Counted from the stretch's first letter, positions 49,283 to 58,011 are shown. The stretch is 64,000 nucleotides of DNA from Caulobacter sp. Root655 (GCF_001427665.1 NZ_LMHC01000001.1:850684-914683); one strand, 5' to 3'. The notes: a model not told the origin generated them from the sequence alone. Made by a program: numbers and translations.

Positions 49283-51661
49283 ATGGCGTTGAACAAGCCC
49301 AACAATCGGCGTGGTCTGTGGACCACGGCCCTACTGGCGTCATCCATGCTCACGGGAGTGGCGGCGCAGGCCCAGCAGGCCGCGCCCAGCGGCGCGGTCG
49401 CGCTGGAAGAGGTGGTCGTCACCGCCCAGAAGCGGTCGGAAAACCTGCAGGACGTGCCCGTCAGCATCCAGGCCCTGGGCGAGGCCAAGCTGGAGCAGCT
49501 GCAGGTCAGCAACTTCACCGACTATGTGAAGTACCTGCCCAGCGTGTCGTTCCAGACCACCTCGCCGGGCTTCTCGAACGTCTATTTCCGCGGCGTGGCC
49601 AGCGGCGGCGACGGCAACCACTCTGGCTCGCTGCCCAGCGTCGGCGTCTATCTGGACGAACAGCCGGTCACCACCATCCAGGGCGCGCTGGACATCCATA
49701 TCTACGACATCGCCCGGGTCGAGGCGCTGTCGGGACCGCAGGGCACGCTGTACGGCGCCAGCTCCCAGGCCGGCACCCTGCGCATCATCACCAACAAGCC
49801 CAGCACGGCGGGCTTCGCGGCCGGCTACGACCTGGAGGCCAACACCATCGCCCACGGCGACGCGGGCTATGTGGTCGAGGGCTTCGTCAACCAGCCGGTC
49901 AACGACAAGGTCGCGGTGCGCCTGGTCGGTTGGGCCGAGCACCAGGGCGGCTATATCGACAACGTCGCCGCCTCGCGCACCTACCCGACCTCGGGCGTGA
50001 CCATCACCAACGCCGACCGGGTCAAGAAGGACTATAACGACGTCGACCTCTATGGCGGCCGCGCCGCCGTGCGGGTCGAGCTGGGCGACAACTGGGTCGC
50101 CACCCCCACCATCATGGGCCAGATCGAGAAGGTCGGCGGCCTCTTCGCCGAGGACCGCACCCTGGGGGCCCTGAAGGTCGGCCACTACTATCCGGAAACC
50201 TCCGACGACCGCTGGTGGCAGGCGGCGCTGACCCTGGAAGGCAAGATCAGCAACCTCGACGTCACCTATGCCGGCTCGTATCTCGACCGCGACGTCGACA
50301 CCCGCCAGGACTACACCGACTACTCGTTCTTCTACGACACCCTGACCACCTACGGCGCCTATTGGACCGACGACGCCGGCAATCCGGTCAATCCGTCGCA
50401 ATACATCATCGGCAACGACGCCTATACGAAGGTCAGCCACGAAGTCCGTGTCTCGACCCCGCAGGAGAACCGCTTCCGGGTGGTCGGCGGCCTGTTCTAC
50501 CAGCGCCAGACCCACGGCATCACCCAGAACTACCGCATCGACGCCATCGGCGATTCGATCTCGGTGCCGGGCTATCCGGGCACGATCTGGCTGACCAAGC
50601 AGAAGCGCATCGACCGCGACAGCGCCGTGTTCGGCGAGGCGGCCTTCGACATCACCGACAAGCTGACGGTGACCGGCGGCATCCGCTTCTTCAAGTCGGA
50701 CAACAGCCTGAAGGGCTTCTACGGCTACGGGCTCGGCTACAGCTCGGGCACCGGCGAGGGCGCGTGCTTCAAGCCCTCCGAGATCGAAGGCTCGCCATGC
50801 ACGAACCTCGACAAGCGGGTCAAGGAGAACGGCAACACCAAGAAGATCAACCTCACCTACAAGATCGATCCCGACAAGCTGGTCTATGTCACCTATTCGG
50901 AAGGCTTCCGGCCGGGCGGCATCAACCGCCGGGGCACGCTGCCGCCCTACCAGTCCGACGTCCTGAAGAACTACGAGTTCGGCTGGAAGACCACCTGGGC
51001 CGACAACCGCTTGCGGTGGAACGGCGCGGTGTTCCTGGAGAAGTGGAACGACTTCCAGTTCTCGATCGTCGGGGCCAACGGCCTGACCGAGATCAAGAAC
51101 GCCGTCTCCGCCGAGATCAAGGGGGCCGAGACCGACTTCAGCTTCGCGGTGACGCACGGCCTGACCCTGAACGGCGCGGCCACCTATGTCGACGCCAAGC
51201 TCAAGGGCGGCTACTGCGGCAAGGTCGACCCCGCCACCGGCAATCCGATCACCAACTGCCCGGTCGACCTGGACCTCTATCCCGAGCGGGCGCCGGACGG
51301 CCAGCGCCTGCCGGTGACGCCGAAGTTCAAGGCCACGCTGAACGCGCGCTACGAGTTCGACCTGGCCGGCTACGACGCCTTCGTGCAGGGCGGCATCGTC
51401 GGCCAGACCGACTCCTGGGCCGACCTGCGCACCTTCGCCCGCGAGGTCCTGGGCAAGCAGGCCGGCTACATCACCACCGACCTGTCGGCGGGTCTGAGCA
51501 AGGACAGCTGGACGGTCTCGGCCTATGTCGTGAACCTCAACGACAGCCGCGCCGCCCTGACGCGGACCACCGAATGCGTGGAGTCCGTCTGCGGAGGCGA
51601 GGTCTATTCGGTGCCGCTGCAACCCCGGACGGTGGGGGTGAAGTTCGGGCAGAAGTTCTAG
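49283..51661 (+). CDS. TonB-dependent outer-membrane receptor
   Basis: 792 residues. Signal peptide residues 1-29 (ending AAQAQQ), TonB-box-like LEEVVVTAQKRSENLQDVP, plug motifs YLPSVSFQTTSPGFSNVYFRG (split in two) and RVEALSGPQGTLYGASSQAG, and a C-terminal strand ending VGVKFGQKF. ATG 49283 has GGGGAG upstream. The next genes are an APC-type transporter and a secreted Xaa-Arg dipeptidase-like enzyme, so the likely substrate is a basic peptide; this is inferred only from context. Confidence 0.9.
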   Translation: MALNKPNNRRGLWTTALLASSMLTGVAAQAQQAAPSGAVALEEVVVTAQKRSENLQDVPVSIQALGEAKLEQLQVSNFTDYVKYLPSVSFQTTSPGFSNVYFRGVASGGDGNHSGSLPSVGVYLDEQPVTTIQGALDIHIYDIARVEALSGPQGTLYGASSQAGTLRIITNKPSTAGFAAGYDLEANTIAHGDAGYVVEGFVNQPVNDKVAVRLVGWAEHQGGYIDNVAASRTYPTSGVTITNADRVKKDYNDVDLYGGRAAVRVELGDNWVATPTIMGQIEKVGGLFAEDRTLGALKVGHYYPETSDDRWWQAALTLEGKISNLDVTYAGSYLDRDVDTRQDYTDYSFFYDTLTTYGAYWTDDAGNPVNPSQYIIGNDAYTKVSHEVRVSTPQENRFRVVGGLFYQRQTHGITQNYRIDAIGDSISVPGYPGTIWLTKQKRIDRDSAVFGEAAFDITDKLTVTGGIRFFKSDNSLKGFYGYGLGYSSGTGEGACFKPSEIEGSPCTNLDKRVKENGNTKKINLTYKIDPDKLVYVTYSEGFRPGGINRRGTLPPYQSDVLKNYEFGWKTTWADNRLRWNGAVFLEKWNDFQFSIVGANGLTEIKNAVSAEIKGAETDFSFAVTHGLTLNGAATYVDAKLKGGYCGKVDPATGNPITNCPVDLDLYPERAPDGQRLPVTPKFKATLNARYEFDLAGYDAFVQGGIVGQTDSWADLRTFAREVLGKQAGYITTDLSAGLSKDSWTVSAYVVNLNDSRAALTRTTECVESVCGGEVYSVPLQPRTVGVKFGQKF

Positions 51662-51678
51662 GGGGACGAGCCTCTGTC

Positions 51679-51704
51679 GGGGACAGGCGCCTGCGCCTGT
51701 CCCC
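51679..51704. repeat. Palindromic repeat, family C (copy 5)
   Basis: GGGGACAGGCGCC joined to TGCGCCTGTCCCC; the centre (GCCTGC) is one base off perfect. 18 bp after the TonB-receptor stop. Confidence 0.82.
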
Positions 51705-51715
51705 GTTTCCATGAT

Positions 51716-51747
51716 CCGCTCATCCCGGCATTCGCCGGGATGAGTGG
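51716..51747. repeat. Minimal family B hairpin
   Basis: CCGCTCATCCCGGC, ATTC, GCCGGGATGAGTGG. Only the outermost B arms are left, with the interior missing. A near copy is at 53148. Confidence 0.85.
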
Positions 51748-51794
51748 TGTTTAGAGGCATGGACGAACCTCTGTTCCCGTGAAAGCGTAGCCGC

Positions 51795-53138
51795 ATGACA
51801 GAGACCCCCCAGAAGGTCCCGCTTCCCAAGATCACGGTCCCCAAAGCTTTAGGCTTCTGGATGTGCACGGCCCTGGTGGTCGGCAACATGATCGGCTCGG
51901 GGGTGTTCATGCTGCCCGCGTCCCTGGCCCCCTACGGCTGGAACGCGGTGTTCGGCTGGCTGGTGACCATCGCCGGCGGTGTGTGCCTGGCCTTCGTGTT
52001 CGCGGGCCTGGCCCGGGCCTTTCCCAAGGCCGGCGGGCCCTATGCCTATACGCAGGAGGCCTTCGGGCCGCTGGTCGGGTTCATGGTGGCGTGGAGCTAC
52101 TGGATCTCGCTGTGGGTCGGCAACGCCGCCATCGCCACCGGGGCGGTCAGCTACCTGTCGGTGCTGGTCCCGGCCATCGCCAAGGTCCCGGGCCTGCACC
52201 TGGCCGTCACCCTGGGGGCGGTGTGGATCATGGTCGCCATCAACATCGCCGGCGCGCGCCTGGCCGGCGGGGTGCAGGTGGTGACCACGGTGCTCAAGCT
52301 GCTGCCGCTGATCGCGGTGGCCGGCCTGGCCTTCTGGGTGATCGGCCATGACCACGGCGCCAGCCTGACCCCGTTCCACGCCGCCGACATCCATCCGGGC
52401 GGGATCACGGCGGCCGCCACCCTGACCCTGTGGGCGCTGCTGGGCCTGGAATCGGCCACCGTGCCGGCCGGCAAGGTCGTCGACCCGGTCCGCACCATCC
52501 CCCGCGCCACCCTGGTGGGGACGATCTTCACCGGCCTGATCTACCTGCTGGTCTGCTCGGCGGTGGTGCTGCTGATGCCGACCGACAGCCTGAAGGCGTC
52601 CAACGCCCCGCTGGCCGATTTTGTCGGTCTCCACTGGGGCGGCAACGCCGGCAAGGTGCTGGCCCTGTTCGCGGCGATCAGCGCCTTCGGGGCCCTGAAC
52701 GGCTGGGTGCTGCTGCAGGGCGAGATGCCCTACGCCATGGCCAAGGGCGGGGTGTTCCCGGCCTTCCTGGGCAAGGAGACCTCGCGTGGCACGCCGGCGC
52801 GGGCCCACCTGGTCTCGGCCGGCTTCCTGACCGCGATCGTGCTGATGAACTACGCCAAGTCGATGGCCGACCTCTTCACCTTCATCGCCCTGGTGGCCAC
52901 CACCGCCTCGCTGTTCGCCTACCTGGCCTGCGCCCTGGCGGCGCTGAAGCTGCAGGCCACCCGGCGCATCGCCCCGACCCTGGCCCTGACCGTCATCGCC
53001 ATCGCGGCGGGGCTCTACGCGGTCTGGACCCTGGTCGGGGCCGGCGGCCAGGCGGTGCTGCTGGGCGTGGGGCTGCTGGCGATCGGGGTCCCGTTCTACT
53101 GGCTGACGCGGCGGCGGGTTCCAGCGGCCAGCGAATGA
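51795..53138 (+). CDS. APC-superfamily amino-acid/polyamine transporter (AdiC-like)
   Basis: 447 residues, about 12 membrane segments. The first helix carries the unwound-helix motif GNMIGSGVFMLPASLAPYG, very like the arginine:agmatine antiporter AdiC, followed by FPKAGGPYAYTQEAFGPLVGF and LLGLESATVPAGKV. Expected to exchange or import a basic amino acid or amine across the cytoplasmic membrane. The TonB receptor before it and the dipeptidase after it suggest uptake of arginine or lysine. ATG 51795 after a B hairpin. Confidence 0.85.
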   Translation: MTETPQKVPLPKITVPKALGFWMCTALVVGNMIGSGVFMLPASLAPYGWNAVFGWLVTIAGGVCLAFVFAGLARAFPKAGGPYAYTQEAFGPLVGFMVAWSYWISLWVGNAAIATGAVSYLSVLVPAIAKVPGLHLAVTLGAVWIMVAINIAGARLAGGVQVVTTVLKLLPLIAVAGLAFWVIGHDHGASLTPFHAADIHPGGITAAATLTLWALLGLESATVPAGKVVDPVRTIPRATLVGTIFTGLIYLLVCSAVVLLMPTDSLKASNAPLADFVGLHWGGNAGKVLALFAAISAFGALNGWVLLQGEMPYAMAKGGVFPAFLGKETSRGTPARAHLVSAGFLTAIVLMNYAKSMADLFTFIALVATTASLFAYLACALAALKLQATRRIAPTLALTVIAIAAGLYAVWTLVGAGGQAVLLGVGLLAIGVPFYWLTRRRVPAASE

Positions 53139-53147
53139 CTTTTAAAT

Positions 53148-53179
53148 CCACTCATCCCGGCATTCGCCGGGATGAGTGG
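53148..53179. repeat. Minimal family B hairpin
   Basis: CCACTCATCCCGGC, ATTC, GCCGGGATGAGTGG: perfect 14-bp arms. It stands between the transporter and the amidohydrolase. Confidence 0.85.
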
Positions 53180-53197
53180 TTTGGAGAGAGATCGCGC

Positions 53198-54505
53198 ATG
53201 ACCCTCCGCACCGCCCTGATCGCCGCCGCCCTGATCGCCGCCGCCCTCCTGGCCACGGCCCTGACGCTCGCGCCGCTCGCCGCGCATGCCGCCCCCCTCT
53301 ACGTCCGCGCCGGCAAGCTGGTCGACACCCTGGCCGGCAAGGTGCTCACCGACCAGCTCATCACCATAGACGGCGACCGCGTCGTCTCGGTCGTCCCGTG
53401 GAAGACCGCCCCCACCGACGGCAAGCTGATCGATTGGTCGCGCCGCATGGTGCTGCCCGGCCTGATCGACATGCATACCCACCTGGCCGACCAGGAGCAG
53501 ACCGAGAACATCGCCGAGCCGCTGCTGACCACCGCCGCCGAGCAGGCCTATATCGGCGCCGCCCACGCCCGGATCACCCTGATGGCCGGCTTCACCAGCG
53601 TGCGCGACGTCGGAACCTGGCGGGCCTTCAGCGACGTGGCCCTGCGCGACGCCATCGACGCCGGCCTGGTGCCCGGACCGCGGATGTCGGTGGCCGGCGC
53701 CTACATCACCATCCCCGGCGGCGGCGGCGAGATCACCGGCATCGCCGGCGATGTGAAGATTCCCGATGAGATGCGGGTCGGCGTGGTCGAGGACGAGGCC
53801 GACGCCCACAGAAAGGCTCGAAGCATCCTGGCCCACCACGCCGACTTCCTCAAACTGATCGCCACCGGGGCGGTGCTGACGGTCGGCACCAAGCCGGGCC
53901 AGCAGGAGCTGACCGAGGGCGAGATGCGCGCCGCCGTCGAGGAGGCCGCCCGGCGCGGGACCTACGCCACCGCCCACGCCCACGGGGCCGAGGGCATGAA
54001 GTCGGCGATGCGGGCCGGGGTCCGCTCGATCGAGCACGGCTCGCTGATGGATGACGAGGCCATCGCCATGATGAAGGCCAAGGGCGTGTTCCTGGTCGCC
54101 GACATCTATGACGGCGACTGGATCGACGCCTACGGCAAGGCCCACGCCTGGCCCGCCGAGACCCTGCGCAAGAACTACGAGACCACGGAGGCCCAGCGCG
54201 ACGGCTTCCGCAAGGCGGTCAAGGCCGGGGTCAAGATCGCCTACGGCACCGACGCCGGGGTCTATCCCCACGGGCTGAACGGCCGCCAGCTGCCCTACAT
54301 GGTCCGGTACGGCATGACCCCGATGCAGGCCATCCAGTCGGCGACCACCGTGGCGGCCGAGCTGATGCGCAAGACAGACGTCGGGGCGGTGGCCCCGGGG
54401 CGCTACGCCGACATGATCGCCGTGGACGGCGACGCGATCGCCGACATCTCGCTGCTGGAGCACGTGGGATCGGTGATGAAGGGCGGGGTGGTGGTGAAGG
54501 AGTAG
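53198..54505 (+). CDS. Exported amidohydrolase, Xaa-Arg/Lys dipeptidase-like
   Basis: 435 residues. A signal peptide (about 1-31) precedes a metal-dependent amidohydrolase barrel of COG1228. The metal site is HTH (His93, His95), a carboxylated Lys219 in DFLKLIATGAV, His260/His262 in AHAHGAEG, His280 in EHGSLMD and Asp352 in YGTDAGVYPHG. Caulobacter members of this group were shown to cleave L-Xaa-L-Arg/Lys dipeptides, which fits the periplasmic site and the upstream APC transporter. ATG 53198 with GGAGAGAG upstream. Confidence 0.87.
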   Translation: MTLRTALIAAALIAAALLATALTLAPLAAHAAPLYVRAGKLVDTLAGKVLTDQLITIDGDRVVSVVPWKTAPTDGKLIDWSRRMVLPGLIDMHTHLADQEQTENIAEPLLTTAAEQAYIGAAHARITLMAGFTSVRDVGTWRAFSDVALRDAIDAGLVPGPRMSVAGAYITIPGGGGEITGIAGDVKIPDEMRVGVVEDEADAHRKARSILAHHADFLKLIATGAVLTVGTKPGQQELTEGEMRAAVEEAARRGTYATAHAHGAEGMKSAMRAGVRSIEHGSLMDDEAIAMMKAKGVFLVADIYDGDWIDAYGKAHAWPAETLRKNYETTEAQRDGFRKAVKAGVKIAYGTDAGVYPHGLNGRQLPYMVRYGMTPMQAIQSATTVAAELMRKTDVGAVAPGRYADMIAVDGDAIADISLLEHVGSVMKGGVVVKE

Positions 54506-54521
54506 GGACGCGCTTCTTGAA

Positions 54522-54687
54522 CCTTCTCCCGGAGGGGAGAAGGAGGGGCCCGCGCCGATAGGCGTGGGAGGATGAGGGGTTACGCCCTATCGGCCCATTC
54601 CCTGCCGGCGCGCCGTCAGGCGGCTAAACCCCTCACCCTCCCATTGCTACGCAATGGGTCCCTCCCTTTCCCTCTGGGAGAGGGGTT
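54522..54687. repeat. Palindromic intergenic repeat, family A (long)
   Basis: CCTTCTCCCGGAGGGGAGAAGG-type left hairpin, right end CCCTTTCCCTCTGGGAGAGGGG-type, inner GGGAGGATGAGGGGTTACGCC resembling the copy at 45578 (described by parts). It fills most of the gap after the amidohydrolase. Confidence 0.75.
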
Positions 54688-54762
54688 TCCAGGGTCGGGG
54701 TCGAGTCGCCCCGCCTCCACCCCTTAAAGCTGAGCTTAACCTTTGAAGCGCAGCCTCACGCC

Positions 54763-54948
54763 ATGATCACCAGCCTCCTCACCGCAACCGGTCGCATGGT
54801 CGTGTGGTTCGGCGGGATCCTTCCCCTCGGCGATCGCCTGCTCGACTCGCGTTTCCGCGACGACGAGGGCGAGCACCTGATGTGGGGCCTGGGCTTCTAT
54901 GTCAGCCTGATCCTCGGCGCGGTGTCGTTGTTCGCCTGGCGGCATTAA
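54763..54948 (+). CDS. Tiny membrane protein, unknown function
   Basis: 61 residues with one amphipathic stretch at the N-terminus and one clear membrane segment (about 40-58, LGFYVSLILGAVSLFAW). The ATG at 54763 has no strong ribosome site, but coding-type third-position GC is clear. No family recognised. Confidence 0.5.
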   Translation: MITSLLTATGRMVVWFGGILPLGDRLLDSRFRDDEGEHLMWGLGFYVSLILGAVSLFAWRH

Positions 54949-55037
54949 CGGGTAAAACGACGCGGCGAAGCTTTCGCGCGCCATAAAGTTGCCCGCTGAT
55001 TCACCATTGGTCCTCTTGGCCCGGCCCCTGCAGTGTG

Positions 55038-55068
55038 CAATGCAACATGATGTTGCCGTGCAGCATTG
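55038..55068. promoter_or_regulatory. Nested dyads upstream of a small gene
   Basis: CAACATGATGTTG is a 13-base perfect palindrome (55043-55055), enclosed by CAATGC (55038) and GCATTG (55063). About 60-90 bp before the ATG of the gene at 55128, so it may be an operator or a 5' UTR fold. Confidence 0.4.
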
Positions 55069-55127
55069 AAACAGCTGTCATGTCGGCCCTGTAAGAACGA
55101 CGCTTAGCCAGTCCGAGGAGTTTACCC

Positions 55128-55370
55128 ATGGCCTACGAACACAACTATTTCGTACGACCCGTCTCCGGCGTTTGGCACGTCACCTGGAACGACGCCCCCG
55201 AGCTGATCGGCTCCTACCCCTGCCAGCCGGAAGCCGCCGCCGTGGCCGAGCTGCTGGCCAGGCACATGCACACCCAGGGCAAGACCGCCAAGGTCCACAT
55301 CTCCGAGCCCGAAGCCCGCCGCGCCACCTGGGGCCGCAGCATCGTCAACGCCGCCCAGGCCGCCGCCTGA
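55128..55370 (+). CDS. Small soluble protein, unknown function
   Basis: 80 residues, MAYEHNYFVRPVSGVWHVTW-like start, no signal or membrane segment. GAGGAG lies about 9 bp before the ATG. The pattern (VRPVSGVWHV, QPEAAAVAELLARHMHTQGKTAKVHI) recalls DUF2188-type small proteins, but only weakly. The stop TGA abuts the convergent gene's stop (TGATCA). Confidence 0.65.
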   Translation: MAYEHNYFVRPVSGVWHVTWNDAPELIGSYPCQPEAAAVAELLARHMHTQGKTAKVHISEPEARRATWGRSIVNAAQAAA

Positions 55371-55880
55371 TCACGTCGGGCGCGGCCGGTCGCGGTCGAG
55401 CCTGAGGTAGACACTGTCGCACCACTGGTCGCCGACCGTCCAGGTCCGCGTCGCCCGTCCCGTCTCCCGGAAGCCCACGCGCTTCAGGAGCGCCAGGCAG
55501 GCGGCGTTGCCTGGATCGACGTCGGCGGTCAGGTGGTCCGCCCGTTCCCGGAAGGCGTGGGCGACGAAGGCCGATAGCGCTTCACGTCCGAGTCCCTGGC
55601 CCCAGGTGTCGCGCGACAGCAGGAAGCCGATTTCCGACGCCTGCCAGAGCCCCAGCTTGCCGATGACCCGGCCGTCCAGTTCGACGATGTAGTCGTCGCC
55701 GGTCGATGCGGGCAGGTCGATCATCGCGGCCAGCCAGCACCGGGTGGTTTCGAGGTCCGCATGCGGCGGGGTCGACCAGTATCGCATGGTCTCGGGATCG
55801 GAGAAGATCGCGTGGAGGGGCGCAAGGTCGCTTTCGCGGGCCTTGCGCAGCAGCAGCCTGTCGGTCCGGATCTGGGTCAC
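55371..55880 (-). CDS. GNAT-family N-acetyltransferase (RimJ-like)
   Basis: 169 residues. TDRLLLRKARESDLAPLHAIFSD is the family N-terminus; the acetyl-CoA loop reads RDTWGQGLGREALSAF, and PGNAACLALLKRVGFRETG is the usual end. Probable protein or small-molecule N-acetyltransferase, target unknown. Convergent with the small gene at 55128. Start ATG 55880. Confidence 0.87.
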   Translation of the reverse strand: MTQIRTDRLLLRKARESDLAPLHAIFSDPETMRYWSTPPHADLETTRCWLAAMIDLPASTGDDYIVELDGRVIGKLGLWQASEIGFLLSRDTWGQGLGREALSAFVAHAFRERADHLTADVDPGNAACLALLKRVGFRETGRATRTWTVGDQWCDSVYLRLDRDRPRPT

Positions 55881-55892
55881 TGTCGGCGCGCT

Positions 55893-55953
55893 CCTAGAGC
55901 ATTTTCGAGCGAAGTGGATACCGGTTCGCGTGAAGAAAATGCGTTAAAACAAA
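55893..55953. repeat. Alphaproteobacterial repeat with GAGCATTTTCGAGCGAAG core
   Basis: Contains GCATTTTC (55899-55906) and GAAAATGC (55935-55942) as a stem, with GTGGATACCGGTTCGCGTGA between. This sequence is recognisable as an intergenic repeat in many alphaproteobacteria. Unlike families A-C it is AT-richer. Confidence 0.7.
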
Positions 55954-55955
55954 TA

Positions 55956-55996
55956 CCTAGAGCCCCGGCCTGATGAAATCAGGTCGGGGCTCTAGG
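55956..55996. terminator. Strong bidirectional terminator-like hairpin
   Basis: CCTAGAGCCCCGGCCTGAT, loop GAA, ATCAGGTCGGGGCTCTAGG: 19-bp arms with one G-U pair. It lies between the GNAT and BetI-like genes and overlaps the latter's stop codon. No T-run on either side. Confidence 0.65.
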
Positions 55997-56591
55997 TTGG
56001 TGACGCCAGATACCCCGCCAGCAGCCGTTCGGCCACGGCCCCCGCCTCGGCGGGCGTGAACACCGTGTCGTCCAGGCACAGCTCCAGCCACAATCCATCC
56101 ACCACCGCCGTCAGGCCGATGGCGGCCAATCTCGCGTCGACGCGCGGGTCGCAGGCGGTCAGCAGCTCCTCGAGCCGGGCGCGATAGCCGGCATAGGTCG
56201 CGCGGTGGATGGCGGCGATGGCCGGGTCGACCTTCACCAGGCTCCAGAAGGCCAACCAGGTGGCCAGCAATCGCGGATCCAGCACCGGCGGGGCGAAGCT
56301 GGCGACCAGATAGGCCGACAGGCGCCGGCGCGGATCGTCGCCCGCCGCCGCGACCGCCGCTTCCAGGGCCGCGTCGATCAGCGCGCCGGTCGCCGCGTAA
56401 GCCTCGGCGACCAGGGCGTCCACCCCGTCGAAATAGTGCCGCAGCAGTCCGGCGCTGACCCCCGCCTCGGCGCAGATCGTCCGCACCGAGGCCCCGGCCA
56501 CGCCCTTGGCGGCCAGCACCCGGCCGGCGGCGTCGATCAGGGCGGTGCGGCGGACGTCGGCGGTCTCGCGGGTGAAGGGGGCGCGGGTCAC
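55992..56591 (-). CDS. BetI-like TetR-family regulator
   Basis: 199 residues from GTG 56591. TetR helix-turn-helix VRTICAEAGVSAGLLRHYFDGVD and the C-terminal domain pattern LLATWLAFWSLVKVDPAIAAI...TAVVDGLWLELCL resemble BetI, the choline-sensing repressor. The next genes, a Rieske oxygenase and an FAD oxidoreductase, are in the same direction upstream of it, so it probably controls or shares a transcript with them. The frame extends upstream into B repeats, which are not protein-like. Choline binding is not proven. Confidence 0.78.
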   Translation of the reverse strand: MTRAPFTRETADVRRTALIDAAGRVLAAKGVAGASVRTICAEAGVSAGLLRHYFDGVDALVAEAYAATGALIDAALEAAVAAAGDDPRRRLSAYLVASFAPPVLDPRLLATWLAFWSLVKVDPAIAAIHRATYAGYRARLEELLTACDPRVDARLAAIGLTAVVDGLWLELCLDDTVFTPAEAGAVAERLLAGYLASPT

Positions 56592-56621
56592 AGTTCCCGC
56601 CCATGAGCGCCAACAGGACCT

Positions 56622-56721
56622 GTCATCCCGGACAAGCGAAGCGCAGATCCGGGACCGCCGGAAGCGCCGGCGCTCATGCGTCGGTCCCGGATCTTCGCGC
56701 TGCGCGCTCGTCCGGGATGAC
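56622..56721. repeat. Palindromic intergenic repeat, family B
   Basis: GTCATCCCGGACAAGCGAAG and complement ending GTCCGGGATGAC, inner GATCCGGGACC facing GGTCCCGGATC. Adjacent to another B element at 56736. Confidence 0.8.
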
Positions 56722-56735
56722 AGCACAATAAGGTC

Positions 56736-56824
56736 GTCATCCCCCGCTTTATGCGGGGGACCCAAGCGGCGCCTGACGCCAAAGCCGATCCCGCTTGGGT
56801 CCCCCGAACAAGTCGGGGGATGAC
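56736..56824. repeat. Palindromic intergenic repeat, family B (second of a pair)
   Basis: GTCATCCCCCGCTTTATGCG and right end GTCGGGGGATGAC, inner GGACCCAAGC facing GCTTGGGTCC. Only 14 bp from the B element at 56622. Close to the copy at 44033. Confidence 0.8.
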
Positions 56825-56844
56825 GGATGTTTGTGAAGTGATCC

Positions 56845-58011
56845 TCACCACCCCTCCGGCGGCCGGTGCAACCGCGCCTGCGGGATCAGGGCCCGCAGCT
56901 TGCGGCCGAAGCTGCGCAGGGACACCTCCGTCTCCGCCAGAGGCCCCGCCGTGAAGCTGCGCGACGCCATGCCCTGCTGCACCCGGGCCACCAGCTGCGT
57001 GTCCTCGGCGTTGACCTGGCGGTTGATGCGCCAGTTCAGGTAGCGCGCCGCCCTCATCTCGCGCCGCGCGTCGGGCAGGGCGTAGGCGATCTCGCGGATC
57101 ATCGTCTGGGTGGGCGAGACCGGGATGAACTGCATGAAGTCGACCTGGTCAGGATAGATGTCGAAGGCCTGGTTGGGCCAGAGCTTGAAATAGGTCCACA
57201 GCCGCTTGCGCTCGGCCGGCAGGTGTTCCACGTCGGGCAGGACGTGCTGGTACATCCGCTCGGACGGGTTGCGCGACGGCTCCTCGATCAGCTCGCCCCA
57301 CATCTTGTCGACCCAGGGCGCGGCCTCGACGCCGTAGCCGCGCCCGAACAGCCGGGTCAGGCCGGGATGGGCGACGGGAATGTGCAGGCCGTCGGAATAG
57401 TTGTCGCTGATGTTCTTCCAGTTGACGTCGCGCGGCCGCAGGGTGACGCGGCCGAACGGGACCATGTCCTCGAAGCGGTAGGGCGCCAGCTCGTGGTCGT
57501 AGGGGGCCATCATCTGCGCCACCGACGGGCCCTCACCCTCGAGGCGCACGAAGACGAAGCCGCGATAGACCTCGGTCTGGACGGGGGGCAGGCCCTGCTT
57601 GTCCATCTCCAGGGCGGGATAGGTCTCGCGGTGCGGCACGCCGATCAGCCGGCCGTCCAGGTCGTAGGTCCAGGCGTGGTAGGGGCAGACCACGCGGCCA
57701 CAGTGACCGCTGGGGCCGTCCAGCAGCCGCGCGGCGCGGTGCCGGCAGACATTGGCGAAGGCTTTGACCTCGCCGCTCTTGCCGCGCACGACGAAGGTGC
57801 TCTCGCCCAGGAAGTCGAAGGTGTGGAAGTCGCCGGATTTCGGGATGTCGTTGAGGTGGCAGACGATCTGCCAGGACGGGCGCAGGACCTTGTCCTGCTC
57901 CTCGCGGAAGAAGCGTTCGTTGGCGTAGAGCCAGCCGGGCAGGCCCCAGTCGGCGTCGGGATCGTGGTTGGCGGCGTCGGGGTTGTGGTTGGGGAGGATG
58001 TTCATATCCAT
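56845..58011 (-). CDS. Rieske non-heme iron oxygenase, alpha subunit
   Basis: 388 residues. Rieske [2Fe-2S] motif CRHRAARLL (Cys89, His91) and CPYHAWTYDLDG (Cys109, His112). The catalytic domain has NWKNISDNYSDGLHIPVAHPGL with Fe ligands His210 and His215. The family covers aromatic ring-hydroxylating and N-demethylating/choline-type oxygenases; a BetI-like regulator nearby favours a quaternary-amine substrate, but this is a guess. No ferredoxin or reductase gene is adjacent, so electron partners are elsewhere. ATG 58011 or 58005. Confidence 0.87.
   Translation of the reverse strand: MDMNILPNHNPDAANHDPDADWGLPGWLYANERFFREEQDKVLRPSWQIVCHLNDIPKSGDFHTFDFLGESTFVVRGKSGEVKAFANVCRHRAARLLDGPSGHCGRVVCPYHAWTYDLDGRLIGVPHRETYPALEMDKQGLPPVQTEVYRGFVFVRLEGEGPSVAQMMAPYDHELAPYRFEDMVPFGRVTLRPRDVNWKNISDNYSDGLHIPVAHPGLTRLFGRGYGVEAAPWVDKMWGELIEEPSRNPSERMYQHVLPDVEHLPAERKRLWTYFKLWPNQAFDIYPDQVDFMQFIPVSPTQTMIREIAYALPDARREMRAARYLNWRINRQVNAEDTQLVARVQQGMASRSFTAGPLAETEVSLRSFGRKLRALIPQARLHRPPEGW

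Noticed and set aside
52430..54505. Possible transporter-amidohydrolase fusion
   Set aside because: The amidohydrolase frame is open upstream through another frame of the transporter gene, but a good ATG at 53198 with ribosome site and signal peptide starts the real protein.
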